Shown here: positions 15,612-24,561 of the stretch, in pieces
How positions within the stretch are numbered: position 1 is the first letter of the stretch
Layout of the letters: each line of letters starts with the position of its first letter
Assembly (NCBI GenBank): GCA_035279905.1
Contig: DATEGZ010000200.1
Span: 1-64,000 of the forward strand
Length of the DNA: 64,000 bases
From: DATEGZ01 sp035279905
GTDB taxonomy: Bacteria; Acidobacteriota; Vicinamibacteria; Vicinamibacterales; SCN-69-37
Direction of reading: 5' to 3'
Made by a program: the position numbers and the translations under genes
The notes under the pieces: generated by a model
The model's input: only the letters and a program-made list of their open reading frames with translations
What the model was told of the DNA's origin: nothing
Databases searched by the model: none

Positions 15612-17433
15612 CGAGGGCCGCAAGACCTACCTCGAGTTCTTCGTCACCGAGCCGATGGAGACGCTCATCAAGAAGCGCGCCGCCTTCATCGTCAACAAAC
15701 AGCAGATCAAGGATCCGTCGAAGTGGTGGAACGGCGTGTACGGTATCTACGACATGCGTGCGAAGGTGACGCGCACGATCGACGATCCGGACATCTTTCT
15801 CGATCGCATGGTGTACGCGCTGACGTGCGACGACCCGGGGCTGTCCAAGGCACCCTACATCGCGGAGAAGAACGTCACGTTCCCGGACAAGGCGGAGATC
15901 GCGTCGCTCGAGTACTACATCAAGAATTTCGTCTGGGGCGGGCTACAGCGGAAAGACGATGAGCGGCCGTATCCGTACGGCGTGTACGGCACGCCGAACT
16001 GGTTCGTGAATCGCGATCCGGGCCGGCGCAAGGACTACGCAGAGCATCTGGCCAGCGGCGCGACGGCGCTCCGCGATCTGGACAAGGAGCACGTGTGGCG
16101 ATCGTACGACTACCCGCACGTGGTCATGCTGTATTTCCACATGTACCAGATCGCGAAGCTCTACCCGGAGCTCTCGACGTATCTGGATGCGCCCGGCTAC
16201 CTCAACCGCGCGTGGGAGACGGCGCGCGCGTTCTACACGTACCCGTACGAGATCTACCCGTCGTACTACGAGACGTACAAGTGGGGCCTCTACAACGAGC
16301 TCGTCGTGCTCGACGTCATCGCGGCGCTCGAGCGCGAGGGCTTCCCCGACCAGGCGAAGTGGCTGCGGAATCAGTGGGAGATCAAGACGAAGTACTTCGT
16401 CTACGACGATCAGTATCCGTTCCGATCCGAGTACGCGTTCGATCGCACGGCGTTCGAGTCGACCTACGCGTTCGCGAAGTACGGCGCGACGCACGACATG
16501 CAGCCCGATCAGAACCTCTGGTTCGATCTCAAGCTCAAGAAGTGGTACTCGCATCCGTCGGTCAAGCGCGAGGACTCGCGCGCGTTCATGGATCGCCAGC
16601 TCGCCTCCGGCCTCGTCGTCCGCGGCTGGCTCAACCCGGCGTACTACACGCTCGGCAGCGACGCCGGCATGAGCTACATGGCCGCGATGGGCGGCTGGGG
16701 CGTGCTCGACTACGCCGAGAACTTTGCGCCCGACCCATTCGGCTGGCTGCAGCTGGGCTACGCGTCGTATCTCAGCTCGTGGGCGCTGATGAACACCGGA
16801 CCGGCGGCGAGCAACTACGGCTTCTGGTTCCCGGGTCCGGAGAACGACGGCGCGTCCGGCTGGCAGTTCACCTCGACGAAGACGGGCAACGCGTGGATGG
16901 GGTCGAGCTTCCCGGGCGGCGTCACCGAGCCGCGCGGGCCGTGGCACTACGACGGCGAGATCGACCTCGGCTACGGCGGCGCGCTTCGCATGGCCGCCAC
17001 CGTCGTCACGAAAGATCCGACGTTCGGCTGGTTCGTGTACGGCGGGACGATGACGGAGTCCGCGAGCGCGCTCACGATCAATCCGCGCGATGGTCTCCGC
17101 CGCCGGCTCGCGATCGTCGTCCCCGACACGCGGCTCCCCTTCCCCGAGGACGTGAGCCGGTTCAAGCTCGAGCTCGAGCGCGACGGCTTCGCGGCCGATC
17201 AGTCGATCGCGATGGACAAGGCGCTCGCGAAGATCAGCGCGACTCTCGAGAACCGCACGAACAACGCGCACACGACCGGCGTCCGGCTGTCGTTCCCGCT
17301 GAACGCGCAATACGAGCTCCGCCAGGACGGCAAGGCCGTGCCGCTCGTGCAGACCGGCGACTGGGACTACCCGTGGCGCGCGGAGCTCAGCATGAGCGGC
17401 CCGACGACGAAGATCGAACTGGTCCGGCGGTAA
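15229..17433 (+). CDS. Large secreted protein, C-terminal part (DUF5695-like)
   Basis: The continuation of the gene starting at 14520; the coordinates mark the first GTG in this frame, but true coding extends back to about 15206. It has an Ig-like region (about residues 20-120), then a long helical region rich in Tyr, Trp and His (for example HVVMLYFHMYQIAKLYPEL and ETYKWGLYNELVVLDVIAAL) resembling an alpha/alpha-barrel glycosidase fold. A C-terminal beta domain follows. I recall similar sequences labelled DUF5695, with moderate certainty. A carbohydrate-active role is suggested by fold and aromatic content only. The next gene begins 4 bp after its stop. Confidence 0.7.
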   Translation: MHSAKVAAAEPRGTWRQPNTTLDLAPGKKASYGFRMQWASSYEELRDLIYQAGLFDVRVVPGMTVPSNLNARFSLHTKARIQSVTAEFPAETTIAPLAAPQVPASADTRVYEVTFKKLGENMLTITHDEGRKTYLEFFVTEPMETLIKKRAAFIVNKQQIKDPSKWWNGVYGIYDMRAKVTRTIDDPDIFLDRMVYALTCDDPGLSKAPYIAEKNVTFPDKAEIASLEYYIKNFVWGGLQRKDDERPYPYGVYGTPNWFVNRDPGRRKDYAEHLASGATALRDLDKEHVWRSYDYPHVVMLYFHMYQIAKLYPELSTYLDAPGYLNRAWETARAFYTYPYEIYPSYYETYKWGLYNELVVLDVIAALEREGFPDQAKWLRNQWEIKTKYFVYDDQYPFRSEYAFDRTAFESTYAFAKYGATHDMQPDQNLWFDLKLKKWYSHPSVKREDSRAFMDRQLASGLVVRGWLNPAYYTLGSDAGMSYMAAMGGWGVLDYAENFAPDPFGWLQLGYASYLSSWALMNTGPAASNYGFWFPGPENDGASGWQFTSTKTGNAWMGSSFPGGVTEPRGPWHYDGEIDLGYGGALRMAATVVTKDPTFGWFVYGGTMTESASALTINPRDGLRRRLAIVVPDTRLPFPEDVSRFKLELERDGFAADQSIAMDKALAKISATLENRTNNAHTTGVRLSFPLNAQYELRQDGKAVPLVQTGDWDYPWRAELSMSGPTTKIELVRR

Positions 17434-17437
17434 TGAA

Positions 17438-18019
17438 GTGAAGGCACTCGTCGCTCTGGCCGTGTGTGCGTTTGCGGCTTCAGGTGTCGGCCCGGCTCAG
17501 CCGGCAACCCGCGTCGTGCAGTATGCCCCGCCGCCGACGCTTCCCGAGCACGGCAAACCGGGCGAGTGCCAGACGTCGCTGGCCGCCGCGTATCGCACCG
17601 ACGTGTTCCGCTGCACCGCGGAGACCACCACCTACGACCCGTGTTTCGCGACCGCGAAGAGCGGCCACATGCTCTGCGACGTCGACCCGCGCAAACCGTC
17701 GAGCGGCACGCTCGTGCTCGCGACGGGCTCGCCAGCGTCGCCGGCCGACATCAATGGCGCACGCAACCGCGCGTGGCTCTTCGAGCTCACCGACGGCACG
17801 CTGTGCCGCCCGCTCCTCGACAACCGCCGCGAGGTCGACGGCGTCACGGAGATCTACAGCTGCAAGTGGGTATTCCCCGGCGAGGCCGACGCCGTGCTCG
17901 GCGAGCTCGACTCGAGCACGCCGGTCTGGACGATCCAGCAAGTGACGTTGAACAAGAAAGTCGAACCGCCCACGATTAAGTCGCTGCTCACCGCCCCGGT
18001 CAAGACGGTTTGGCAGTAG
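17438..18019 (+). CDS. Secreted cysteine-containing protein of unknown function
   Basis: A 193-residue protein starting with GTG at 17438 and a signal peptide (MKALVALAVCAFAASGVGPA). The mature part has conserved-looking motifs GECQTSLAAAYRTDVFRC, YDPCF, MLCDVDP and TLCRPLLD, plus IYSCKW. The spaced Cys residues probably form disulphides. A similar C-x-S-x-x-R-x-D-x-x-R-C ... DPCF pattern occurs, as far as I recall, in uncharacterised secreted proteins of actinobacteria. It lies 4 bp downstream of the large secreted protein, so the two are likely co-transcribed. No function can be assigned. Confidence 0.7.
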   Translation: MKALVALAVCAFAASGVGPAQPATRVVQYAPPPTLPEHGKPGECQTSLAAAYRTDVFRCTAETTTYDPCFATAKSGHMLCDVDPRKPSSGTLVLATGSPASPADINGARNRAWLFELTDGTLCRPLLDNRREVDGVTEIYSCKWVFPGEADAVLGELDSSTPVWTIQQVTLNKKVEPPTIKSLLTAPVKTVWQ

Positions 18020-18025
18020 GCAGCG

Positions 18026-18151
<126 letters not shown>

Positions 18152-18154
18152 TCT

Positions 18155-19177
18155 TCACCGTATCGGCGCGCTCCAGATCGCTGCGCCGACTCGATTGAGC
18201 GACGCGTTCGACGGATCCGCGTCGGGCGGCCGGTTGCCGGGCGCGCGCGCGAACGCGATGCGGCACGCGTCGAGATCGAACGTGTTGGGCTCGATGGTCG
18301 CGGCGGGGTTCATCACCGACGGCCGCGACGAGACGTGGTTGTAGCCGAGCGCGTGCCCGAGCTCGTGCGATCGCAACGATCGGCGGAATGGGCTGCTGCT
18401 GCGCTCGAAGTCGCGATCGAGCGTGATCATCCCGCCCGTCACCGTGCCGTCCGGCTGGAACAGCCAGCGGCTGTAACCCCAGAAACCCGCGGTCGCATTG
18501 AGCCCGACGACGCGCGTGACCGTGATGACGCCGGCATTGAGGATGTGCACCGTCGCGCCCTCGGCCGATGTCTGGCGGCTGACGGAGGCAAACGCCGGAA
18601 AAGTGCCGCCCGTCATCTGCGGCAGCGCCCACGTCAGATCGTCGGCGAGCTGCGCCACTTCGCCGTCCGTCATCTGATCGCTCAACGCGACCTGATCCGG
18701 TGCGCCGACGGTGGTGAACTGCAGCGCGCGCGTTTCGATCAAGAGCGGCGGCGCCGTCGTCCAGCGCAACAGCGACGACGAGGACCGGAACATCTGGTTG
18801 AACGCGTTGAGGTCGAAGCCCGACGAGATCAGCGACACCGAAATCGCGGCACCCGGCACCCGCACGTTGGTGCGCCGCTCGACGATGCCAGGCCCGGTGA
18901 AGACGACGAGACGCGGATCGGTCGCCGGAGCGCTGGCGGAGATCGTGAACGCGCCGCTGACGTCGGTCGCCGACGTCTGCAGCCCGTCGCCGGAGATCGT
19001 GAGGCCGCCGTAGCCCGCCTGCGTGAGCGCGTCCACGGCACGGCCGGTCGCGACGAAGCTCGACGGTGTCGGCGTCGGCGTGGGCGATGGCCCAGCGGAC
19101 GGCGAGGAACCGCATGACGCGGCCGCGACGAGCGCGGCGAGCATCACGACGGGGACCAGGCCCGGGCGGATGGTCAT
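18155..19177 (-). CDS. Metzincin-like metalloprotease lipoprotein
   Basis: A 340-residue exported protein. The N-terminus ends in LVAAASC, a good lipobox, followed by a Pro/Ser/Thr linker. A carboxypeptidase-regulatory-like beta domain follows (VATGRAVDALTQAGYGGLTI ... TDVSGAFTI, about residues 40-110). The catalytic domain carries HELGHALGYNH near residue 272, the HExxHxxGxxH zinc motif of metzincins, then SVMNP as a Met-turn candidate. It is a likely outer-membrane or periplasmic peptidase. It is convergent with the gene at 17438, the gap being filled by hairpin copy A. Confidence 0.82.
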   Translation of the reverse strand: MTIRPGLVPVVMLAALVAAASCGSSPSAGPSPTPTPTPSSFVATGRAVDALTQAGYGGLTISGDGLQTSATDVSGAFTISASAPATDPRLVVFTGPGIVERRTNVRVPGAAISVSLISSGFDLNAFNQMFRSSSSLLRWTTAPPLLIETRALQFTTVGAPDQVALSDQMTDGEVAQLADDLTWALPQMTGGTFPAFASVSRQTSAEGATVHILNAGVITVTRVVGLNATAGFWGYSRWLFQPDGTVTGGMITLDRDFERSSSPFRRSLRSHELGHALGYNHVSSRPSVMNPAATIEPNTFDLDACRIAFARAPGNRPPDADPSNASLNRVGAAIWSAPIR

Positions 19178-19292
19178 TTCTCTATCTTATCGACTCGGGC
19201 GGGTACTCCCTGTTGGCATCGCGCCGTGCGCCAAGTGTCGCTAGACTCAACGGGATGCCAGATGTGCCGTCGAATCCTTCGCGGAGACGACG

Positions 19293-19841
19293 ATGTTCAA
19301 GAGAGTTGGGTTCGCACTCATAGTCGCTGTTACGTTTGCCGGGATCGGTTCGGTTCGCGCGCAGAGCGGGAAGATCGAGTTCGCGGACGCCATGAAAGCC
19401 GTGCAGAAATGTCGCGTCGACGATCTGCGCGCGATGTTCACGGGCTCGCCGACCGGCGCGGTCGACGCGCAGACGGCCATGTCGTCGGCCAGCAACAAGA
19501 ACGTCGATCCGACCTACGTGAGGGACGCGGACGGGACGCCGCTGCTCATCGCCGCGGCCGCGACCGACTGTACCGAAGGCGTCCACGTGCTGCTCAACTC
19601 CGGCGCGGACATCACCTCGAAGGACAAGAACGGCCGCACCGCGCTCCACGCCGCGGCGGCCTCGTCCACCGAGTCGATGGTCAAGCTGCTCGTCGAGCGG
19701 AAGGCCGACGTCAACGCGAAGACGGCGAGCGGCGACACGCCGCTGTCGCTCGCGCAGACGAACACCTACAAGGGCAAGACCGATCAGCGCGACAAGATCG
19801 TGAAGTTCCTCACGAGCAAGGGCGCGAAGGACAAGTCGTAG
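19293..19841 (+). CDS. Secreted ankyrin-repeat protein
   Basis: A 182-residue exported protein with a signal peptide (MFKRVGFALIVAVTFAGIGSVRAQ) and about three ankyrin repeats: DGTPLLIAAAATDCTEGVHVLL, NGRTALHAAAASSTESMVKLLV and SGDTPLSLAQ. Ankyrin repeats mediate protein binding, so a periplasmic adaptor or protective role is possible. The ATG at 19293 follows GCGGAGACG. It converges on the M20 gene with a 15-bp gap, and no partner is evident. Confidence 0.82.
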   Translation: MFKRVGFALIVAVTFAGIGSVRAQSGKIEFADAMKAVQKCRVDDLRAMFTGSPTGAVDAQTAMSSASNKNVDPTYVRDADGTPLLIAAAATDCTEGVHVLLNSGADITSKDKNGRTALHAAAASSTESMVKLLVERKADVNAKTASGDTPLSLAQTNTYKGKTDQRDKIVKFLTSKGAKDKS

Positions 19842-19856
19842 CGCCGGTCTCGCGTC

Positions 19857-21176
19857 CTACGTCCAGTCGGCGGCGTCCAGCCGCTGAATCGTGTCGAGCA
19901 GGACGTTGGCCCCGTTGACGATGTCCTGAGGCTTCGTGAACTCCTTCGGCGAGTGGCTGATGCCGCCGACGCTCGGCACGAAGATCATCCCGGCGGGCGC
20001 GATCTGCGCGACGTACTGCGCGTCGTGACCGGCGCCGCTCGGCAGCCGCGTGCTCGTGAGCCCGCGATCGAGGGCGGCGTTCTCGATGAGCGCCTGAACG
20101 CGCGGATCGGTCAGCGCCGGCACGCTGCGATGCGTCTCGGCGAACGAGATCGTCGTCTTGCTGGCCGTCGCGATGCGCTGCGCTTCTTCTCTTACGCGCT
20201 GGTATAGGCGTTCGATCTTGAGCGGATCGAGATCGCGCAGCTCGAGGCTGCACACGACGTTGCCGGGAATCACGTTGGGCGCGCCCGGCAGCGCCTGGAT
20301 GCGCCCGACGGTGCCGACCTGCCGCCCGGGCTCGCTCGTCACGACGCGGTTGACCATCTCGATGAAGCGCGCCGCCGCCAGCAGCGCGTCCTGCCGCTTG
20401 TCCATCGGTGTCGTCCCCGCGTGATTCGCGAAGCCTTCGACCGTCACGTCCCACCAGCCGATGCCGACAATGCCCAACACGACGCCGATGTCGATCTTCT
20501 TCTCCTCGAGCGTCCCGCCCTGCTCGATGTGCAACTCGACGTACGCGGCGATGTCGCCGCGCTTGCGCACGGCGGAGTCGAGCTTGTCGGGATCGCCGCC
20601 GATGAACGCGATGCCGTCGCGCGTCACCCTGCCGCTGCGCGCCGTGAGCGTGAGGGCCGCCGGTTCGAGCTGCCCCGCCATCGCGCGGCTGCCCACGGTG
20701 CCGCCTTCTTCGTTCTGAAACACGACGACTTCGATCGGATGCCGCAGCCGGATACTGCGCTCCGCGATCGTCTGCGCGACCTCGATCGCCGCGAGCGATC
20801 CGACGTCGCCGTCGTAGTTGCCGCCGTCGGGCACCGAGTCGATGTGCGATCCAAACAGCAACGGCATGCGCGACGGATCGGTGCCGGCGCGCCGGCCGAG
20901 AATGTTGCCCGCAGCATCGACGCGCACCTCGAGGCCTGCGGCGCGCATCAACCCCGTCACGTACTCGCGCCCCAGGCGATCCGCGGCGCTGTAGGCCAGG
21001 CGCGTCACGCCGCCGTACGGGTTTTTCCCGAAGGCGGACAGCTCGGCGAGATGAGTGTTGAGACGATCGCCGTTGACGCCCACCCGGGCCTGCCCCGCCA
21101 GCAGATCCCAACGTCCGTGCGTCCACGCCGCGCCCACGGCCCCGGCCAGCCCCCGCGCAAATTCCCGTCGAGTCAT
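19857..21176 (-). CDS. M20 family amidohydrolase (hydantoinase/carbamoylase type)
   Basis: A 439-residue zinc-dependent amidohydrolase resembling N-carbamoyl-L-amino acid hydrolase and allantoate amidohydrolase. SHIDSVPDGGNYDGDVG (about residues 110-126) and FQNEEGGTVGSRAM carry metal ligands. ELHIEQGGTLE follows the dimerisation insert boundary, and GAGHDAQYVA and GGISHSPKEF complete the family pattern. The N-terminus MTRREFARGLAGAVGAA looks like a twin-arginine (RRxF) signal, which would put a normally cytosolic type of enzyme in the periplasm. It is divergent from the ABC exporter operon. The substrate is not determined by sequence. Confidence 0.88.
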   Translation of the reverse strand: MTRREFARGLAGAVGAAWTHGRWDLLAGQARVGVNGDRLNTHLAELSAFGKNPYGGVTRLAYSAADRLGREYVTGLMRAAGLEVRVDAAGNILGRRAGTDPSRMPLLFGSHIDSVPDGGNYDGDVGSLAAIEVAQTIAERSIRLRHPIEVVVFQNEEGGTVGSRAMAGQLEPAALTLTARSGRVTRDGIAFIGGDPDKLDSAVRKRGDIAAYVELHIEQGGTLEEKKIDIGVVLGIVGIGWWDVTVEGFANHAGTTPMDKRQDALLAAARFIEMVNRVVTSEPGRQVGTVGRIQALPGAPNVIPGNVVCSLELRDLDPLKIERLYQRVREEAQRIATASKTTISFAETHRSVPALTDPRVQALIENAALDRGLTSTRLPSGAGHDAQYVAQIAPAGMIFVPSVGGISHSPKEFTKPQDIVNGANVLLDTIQRLDAADWT

Positions 21177-21235
21177 GCGGTGAGAGTAACGCAGTCGCCG
21201 CGGCGGCCGTGCCAGAATAGGCGGCCGCGGCCCAC

Positions 21236-22165
21236 ATGATTACCGTCTCCCAGCTCGGCAAGCGCTACGGCGATCTCATCGCGGTCAACGACGTCAGCTT
21301 CACGGCGAAGACCGGCGAAGTCTTCGGCCTGCTTGGACCCAACGGCGCCGGCAAGTCGACGACGATTGGGTGCATCTCGGGACTCCTGACGCCGACCTCG
21401 GGCCGCATCACCGTGCTCGGGCACGACGTCGTCACCGACAGCCGCGCGGCGCGGAGCGAGCTCGGCGTGGTGCCGCAGGATCTGGCGCTCTACGAGGATC
21501 TGTCCGCGCGCGAGAACCTCGCGTACTGGGGCGCGGCGTACGGCTTGAGCGGCGACCGGCTGAGGACGCGCGTGCTCGAGGTGCTCGAGCGGACCGGCCT
21601 GGGCGATCGCGCGCGCGAGCCCGTCAAGCGATTCAGCGGCGGCATGAAGCGCCGGCTGAACTTCGGCTGCGGCGTCGTGCACAAACCGAAGGTGCTGCTG
21701 CTCGACGAGCCGACAGTCGGTGTCGATCCGCAGAGTCGCGTCCGGCTGCTCGAGCTCGTGCGCGAGGAAGTCGCGGCGGGCACGTGCGTTCTCTACACGA
21801 CGCACTACATGGAAGAAGCGCAGGACCTCTGCACGCGCATCGCGATCATCGATCACGGCAAACTCCTCTCGATGGGCACGCTCGAGGAGCTGCGCAAGCT
21901 CATGGGCGAGAAGGACGTGCTGCGGCTGACGGGACGCTTCGATCCGCAGGCCACGCGGCGCGCGCTCGAACAAGCAGGCGGCATCGACGTCGTGTCGGCC
22001 GACGAGCGCACGCTGCGGCTTGCCGTCGAGGGCGCGACGCGGCGGCTTCCCGCGATCTTCAGCGCGATCGACGCCGCCGGCGGCGAGCTGCAGGAAACGT
22101 CGCTCAGTCAACCGAGTCTCGAAAGTTTGTTCATCAAGCTCACCGGCCGGGAGCTGCGGGAGTAG
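21236..22165 (+). CDS. ABC-2 type transporter ATP-binding protein
   Basis: A 309-residue ATPase that powers the exporter encoded by the next two genes. It has Walker A GPNGAGKST (about residues 34-42), signature FSGGMKRRLN, Walker B VLLLDEP, and the H-loop THYMEEAQ. The C-terminal extension of about 80 residues is typical of the drug/antibiotic and lipid exporter (DrrA/CcmA-like) branch. ATG at 21236. The downstream permease begins 2 bp after its stop. The substrate is unknown. Confidence 0.93.
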   Translation: MITVSQLGKRYGDLIAVNDVSFTAKTGEVFGLLGPNGAGKSTTIGCISGLLTPTSGRITVLGHDVVTDSRAARSELGVVPQDLALYEDLSARENLAYWGAAYGLSGDRLRTRVLEVLERTGLGDRAREPVKRFSGGMKRRLNFGCGVVHKPKVLLLDEPTVGVDPQSRVRLLELVREEVAAGTCVLYTTHYMEEAQDLCTRIAIIDHGKLLSMGTLEELRKLMGEKDVLRLTGRFDPQATRRALEQAGGIDVVSADERTLRLAVEGATRRLPAIFSAIDAAGGELQETSLSQPSLESLFIKLTGRELRE

Positions 22166-22167
22166 CC

Positions 22168-23400
22168 GTGCGCTTCGTGCTCACGTCCGCGATCAAGGAC
22201 TTGCGTCGGCGCGTGACCGATCCCGCGGCGCTGCTGATGTGGCTCGGCCTGCCGATCGTGATCGGCGGCTTGATGAGCCTCATCAATGGCGGCAACGGCC
22301 CCGTCCCCAAGGCCCATCTCATGGTCGTCGACGAGGATCAGTCGCTCGTGAGCCAGCTGATGATCGGCGGCAGCCGGCAGGGCCGGCTCGCCGAGTTCCT
22401 CGACGTCGAGCTGGTCACCGCGGATGTTGGCCGCGCCAGAATCGACAAGGGCGACGGCACCGCGCTCCTCACGATCCCGAAAGGCTTTCAGGACAGCGTC
22501 CTGCGCGAGCAGCCGGCGACGCTCGCGCTCGTGAAGAATCCCGCCGAGCGCATCCTGCCCGTCATCATCGAAGAAGGCTTGAAGATGCTCGTCGAAGCCG
22601 TCTTCTACGTGCAGCGGATCTTTGGCGTGCAGCTGCGCGAGATCGCGGATTCGATCGGCAGCGGCACTCGGCCGTCCAGCGAGGGCATCGCCGCGGTGAG
22701 CCGCGCATTCAACGATCGCCTGCGTACGGTGGAAGCGACGCTATTCCCGCCGGTGCTCGCGCTCGAGGCTAGGAAGGCGCCGCAGGAACCACAACTGAAC
22801 TTCTGGGCGCTGTTCTTCCCCGGCCTGCTGTTCATGTCGCTGATGTTCACCGCGCAGGGCATGAGCATCGACATCTGGATCGAGAAGACCGGCGGTACCT
22901 TGCGTCGCGTGCTGTCGACGCCGCAGCGCGTGGCGGCGTTCCTGCTGGGCAAGCTCGCCGCGAGCGTCGTGATCATGGTGCTCGCGGTGATCGTCGCGCT
23001 CGTGCTGGGCGTGACGATGTTCGACGTGCCGATCGCTCGCGCGCCGGCGGCGCTCATCTGGGCCGCCTACGCGGGCGGCGCGCTCTTCTCGTTTCTCGTC
23101 CTCATCCAGGTGTTCGCCTCGAGCACGCGCGGCGGGCAGTTCCTGTCATCGATGATCGTATTTCCGCTGATCATGATCGGCGGATCGTTCTTCCCGTTCG
23201 AGGTCATGCCGGCGTGGATGGCGCGTATCGGCCGCTGGACGCCGAACGGCCTCGGCGTCGCGAACATGAAGGAGATCCTGTTCGGCCATCCCGATCCGGC
23301 GGCGCTGGCCATTGCGGCGATCGCGATCGGCGCGCCGGCCGCGCTCGCCTTGTGGATCGCCGCGCGCCGTCTCCGCGGCGCCTTTGCGGTGAACGGATGA
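22168..23400 (+). CDS. ABC-2 type transporter permease 1
   Basis: A 410-residue membrane protein of the ABC-2 permease family. One transmembrane helix is near the N-terminus (ALLMWLGLPIVIGGLMSLI), a large extracytoplasmic domain covers about residues 50-200, and five or six helices follow from about 210. The C-terminal region FPFEVMPAWMARIGRWTPN is the classic ABC-2 signature region. The GTG at 22168 follows GCGGGAG at the end of the ATPase gene. Its stop overlaps the start of the second permease (ATGA). Confidence 0.9.
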   Translation: MRFVLTSAIKDLRRRVTDPAALLMWLGLPIVIGGLMSLINGGNGPVPKAHLMVVDEDQSLVSQLMIGGSRQGRLAEFLDVELVTADVGRARIDKGDGTALLTIPKGFQDSVLREQPATLALVKNPAERILPVIIEEGLKMLVEAVFYVQRIFGVQLREIADSIGSGTRPSSEGIAAVSRAFNDRLRTVEATLFPPVLALEARKAPQEPQLNFWALFFPGLLFMSLMFTAQGMSIDIWIEKTGGTLRRVLSTPQRVAAFLLGKLAASVVIMVLAVIVALVLGVTMFDVPIARAPAALIWAAYAGGALFSFLVLIQVFASSTRGGQFLSSMIVFPLIMIGGSFFPFEVMPAWMARIGRWTPNGLGVANMKEILFGHPDPAALAIAAIAIGAPAALALWIAARRLRGAFAVNG

Positions 23401-24560
23401 GCCTGCTCCGCGGCGCCTGGTTCGTCGCCACGAAGGACGTCGCGTACCTCATGCGACGCCGCGAGACGATCCTCTGGACGTTCCTGATGCCGATCGTGTT
23501 CTTTTACTTCATCGGCACCGTCACCGGCGGCTTTGGCCCGACGGGCGACCGGCGCACGCCGCTGGCCGTGCGCGGCGGCGCGAACGGCGGGTTTCTCCTC
23601 GACGAGTTCATGCGCCGGCTCGACGCCCAGCAGTACGACGTCGTCCGGCCCGCCACCGATGAGGCGTTCGCGAAGATCGCGCGCCGTCTCACGATTCCCG
23701 ATCCGCCCGCGCCGCACGCGACGTTCACCGCCGCGGCGCTGGCCGGACAGCAGCAGACCCTGACCTTCGAGCACAGCAGCGACCCGCTCGGCGGCGACTA
23801 CGATCAGGTCCGCATCGCGCGCGCGCTGTACGAAGTGGTGGCTGACCTGGCCGTCGTGAGGATGAATGGCCAGACCGCGGACGCTGCTTCGTTCGCTGCG
23901 CTCGCGGCCATGCCGCGGAGCCTCTCGCTCTCGGTGACCTCGGCCGGCAAGCGCGCCTTGCCGCCGCTCGGCTTCGAACAGGCGGTGCCGGGCACGATGG
24001 TCATGTTCACGATGCTCGTGCTGCTCACGAGCGGCGCCGTCACGCTCGTCGTCGAACGCGAGCAGGGCCTGTTGAAGCGCCTGGCCTCGACGCCGATTTC
24101 GCGCGCATCGGTGGTGCTCGGCAAGTGGGGCGCACGCATGGCGCTCGGCCTGGTGCAGATCGTGTTTGCGATGATCGCCGGCACCGTGCTGTTCAAGATG
24201 AACTGGGGATCGGCGCTGCCGATGGTGCTCGTCGTCATGACCGGGTGGGCCGCGTTTGCCGCGGGGCTCGCGATCGTGGTCGCGAGCGTGACGCGCACCA
24301 CGGCGCAGACGACCGGACTCGGCGTTCTGTCCACGCAAGTGCTCGCCGCGCTGGGCGGGTGCTGGTGGCCGATCGAAATCACGCCGCCGTGGATGCAGAA
24401 GCTGTCGCTGGCGATACCGACCGGATGGACGATGGGCGCGCTGCACAAGCTGGTGAGCTTCGGCGACCCGGCGCGAGTCGCCGTGCCTCACGTCGTCGCG
24501 CTCGCGGCCGGCGCGCTGGTGCTTGGCTGGATCGGCACGCGTGTGTTCAAGTATCAGTGA
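23397..24560 (+). CDS. ABC-2 type transporter permease 2
   Basis: A 387-residue membrane protein with the same topology as its neighbour: one N-terminal helix (LWTFLMPIVFFYFIGTVTG), an external domain, then a helical bundle ending in WWPIEITPPWMQKLSLAIPTGW, the ABC-2 signature region. It starts in an ATGA overlap with permease 1. The two permeases probably form a heterodimer with the ATPase dimer. The two are clearly related but divergent, as expected of a heterodimeric exporter. Confidence 0.9.
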   Translation: MSLLRGAWFVATKDVAYLMRRRETILWTFLMPIVFFYFIGTVTGGFGPTGDRRTPLAVRGGANGGFLLDEFMRRLDAQQYDVVRPATDEAFAKIARRLTIPDPPAPHATFTAAALAGQQQTLTFEHSSDPLGGDYDQVRIARALYEVVADLAVVRMNGQTADAASFAALAAMPRSLSLSVTSAGKRALPPLGFEQAVPGTMVMFTMLVLLTSGAVTLVVEREQGLLKRLASTPISRASVVLGKWGARMALGLVQIVFAMIAGTVLFKMNWGSALPMVLVVMTGWAAFAAGLAIVVASVTRTTAQTTGLGVLSTQVLAALGGCWWPIEITPPWMQKLSLAIPTGWTMGALHKLVSFGDPARVAVPHVVALAAGALVLGWIGTRVFKYQ

Positions 24561-24561
24561 C

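Noticed and set aside
17438..18019. Toxin or bacteriocin-like secreted Cys protein
   Set aside because: No immunity gene, double-glycine leader or export gene beside it; only a generic secreted protein is supported.
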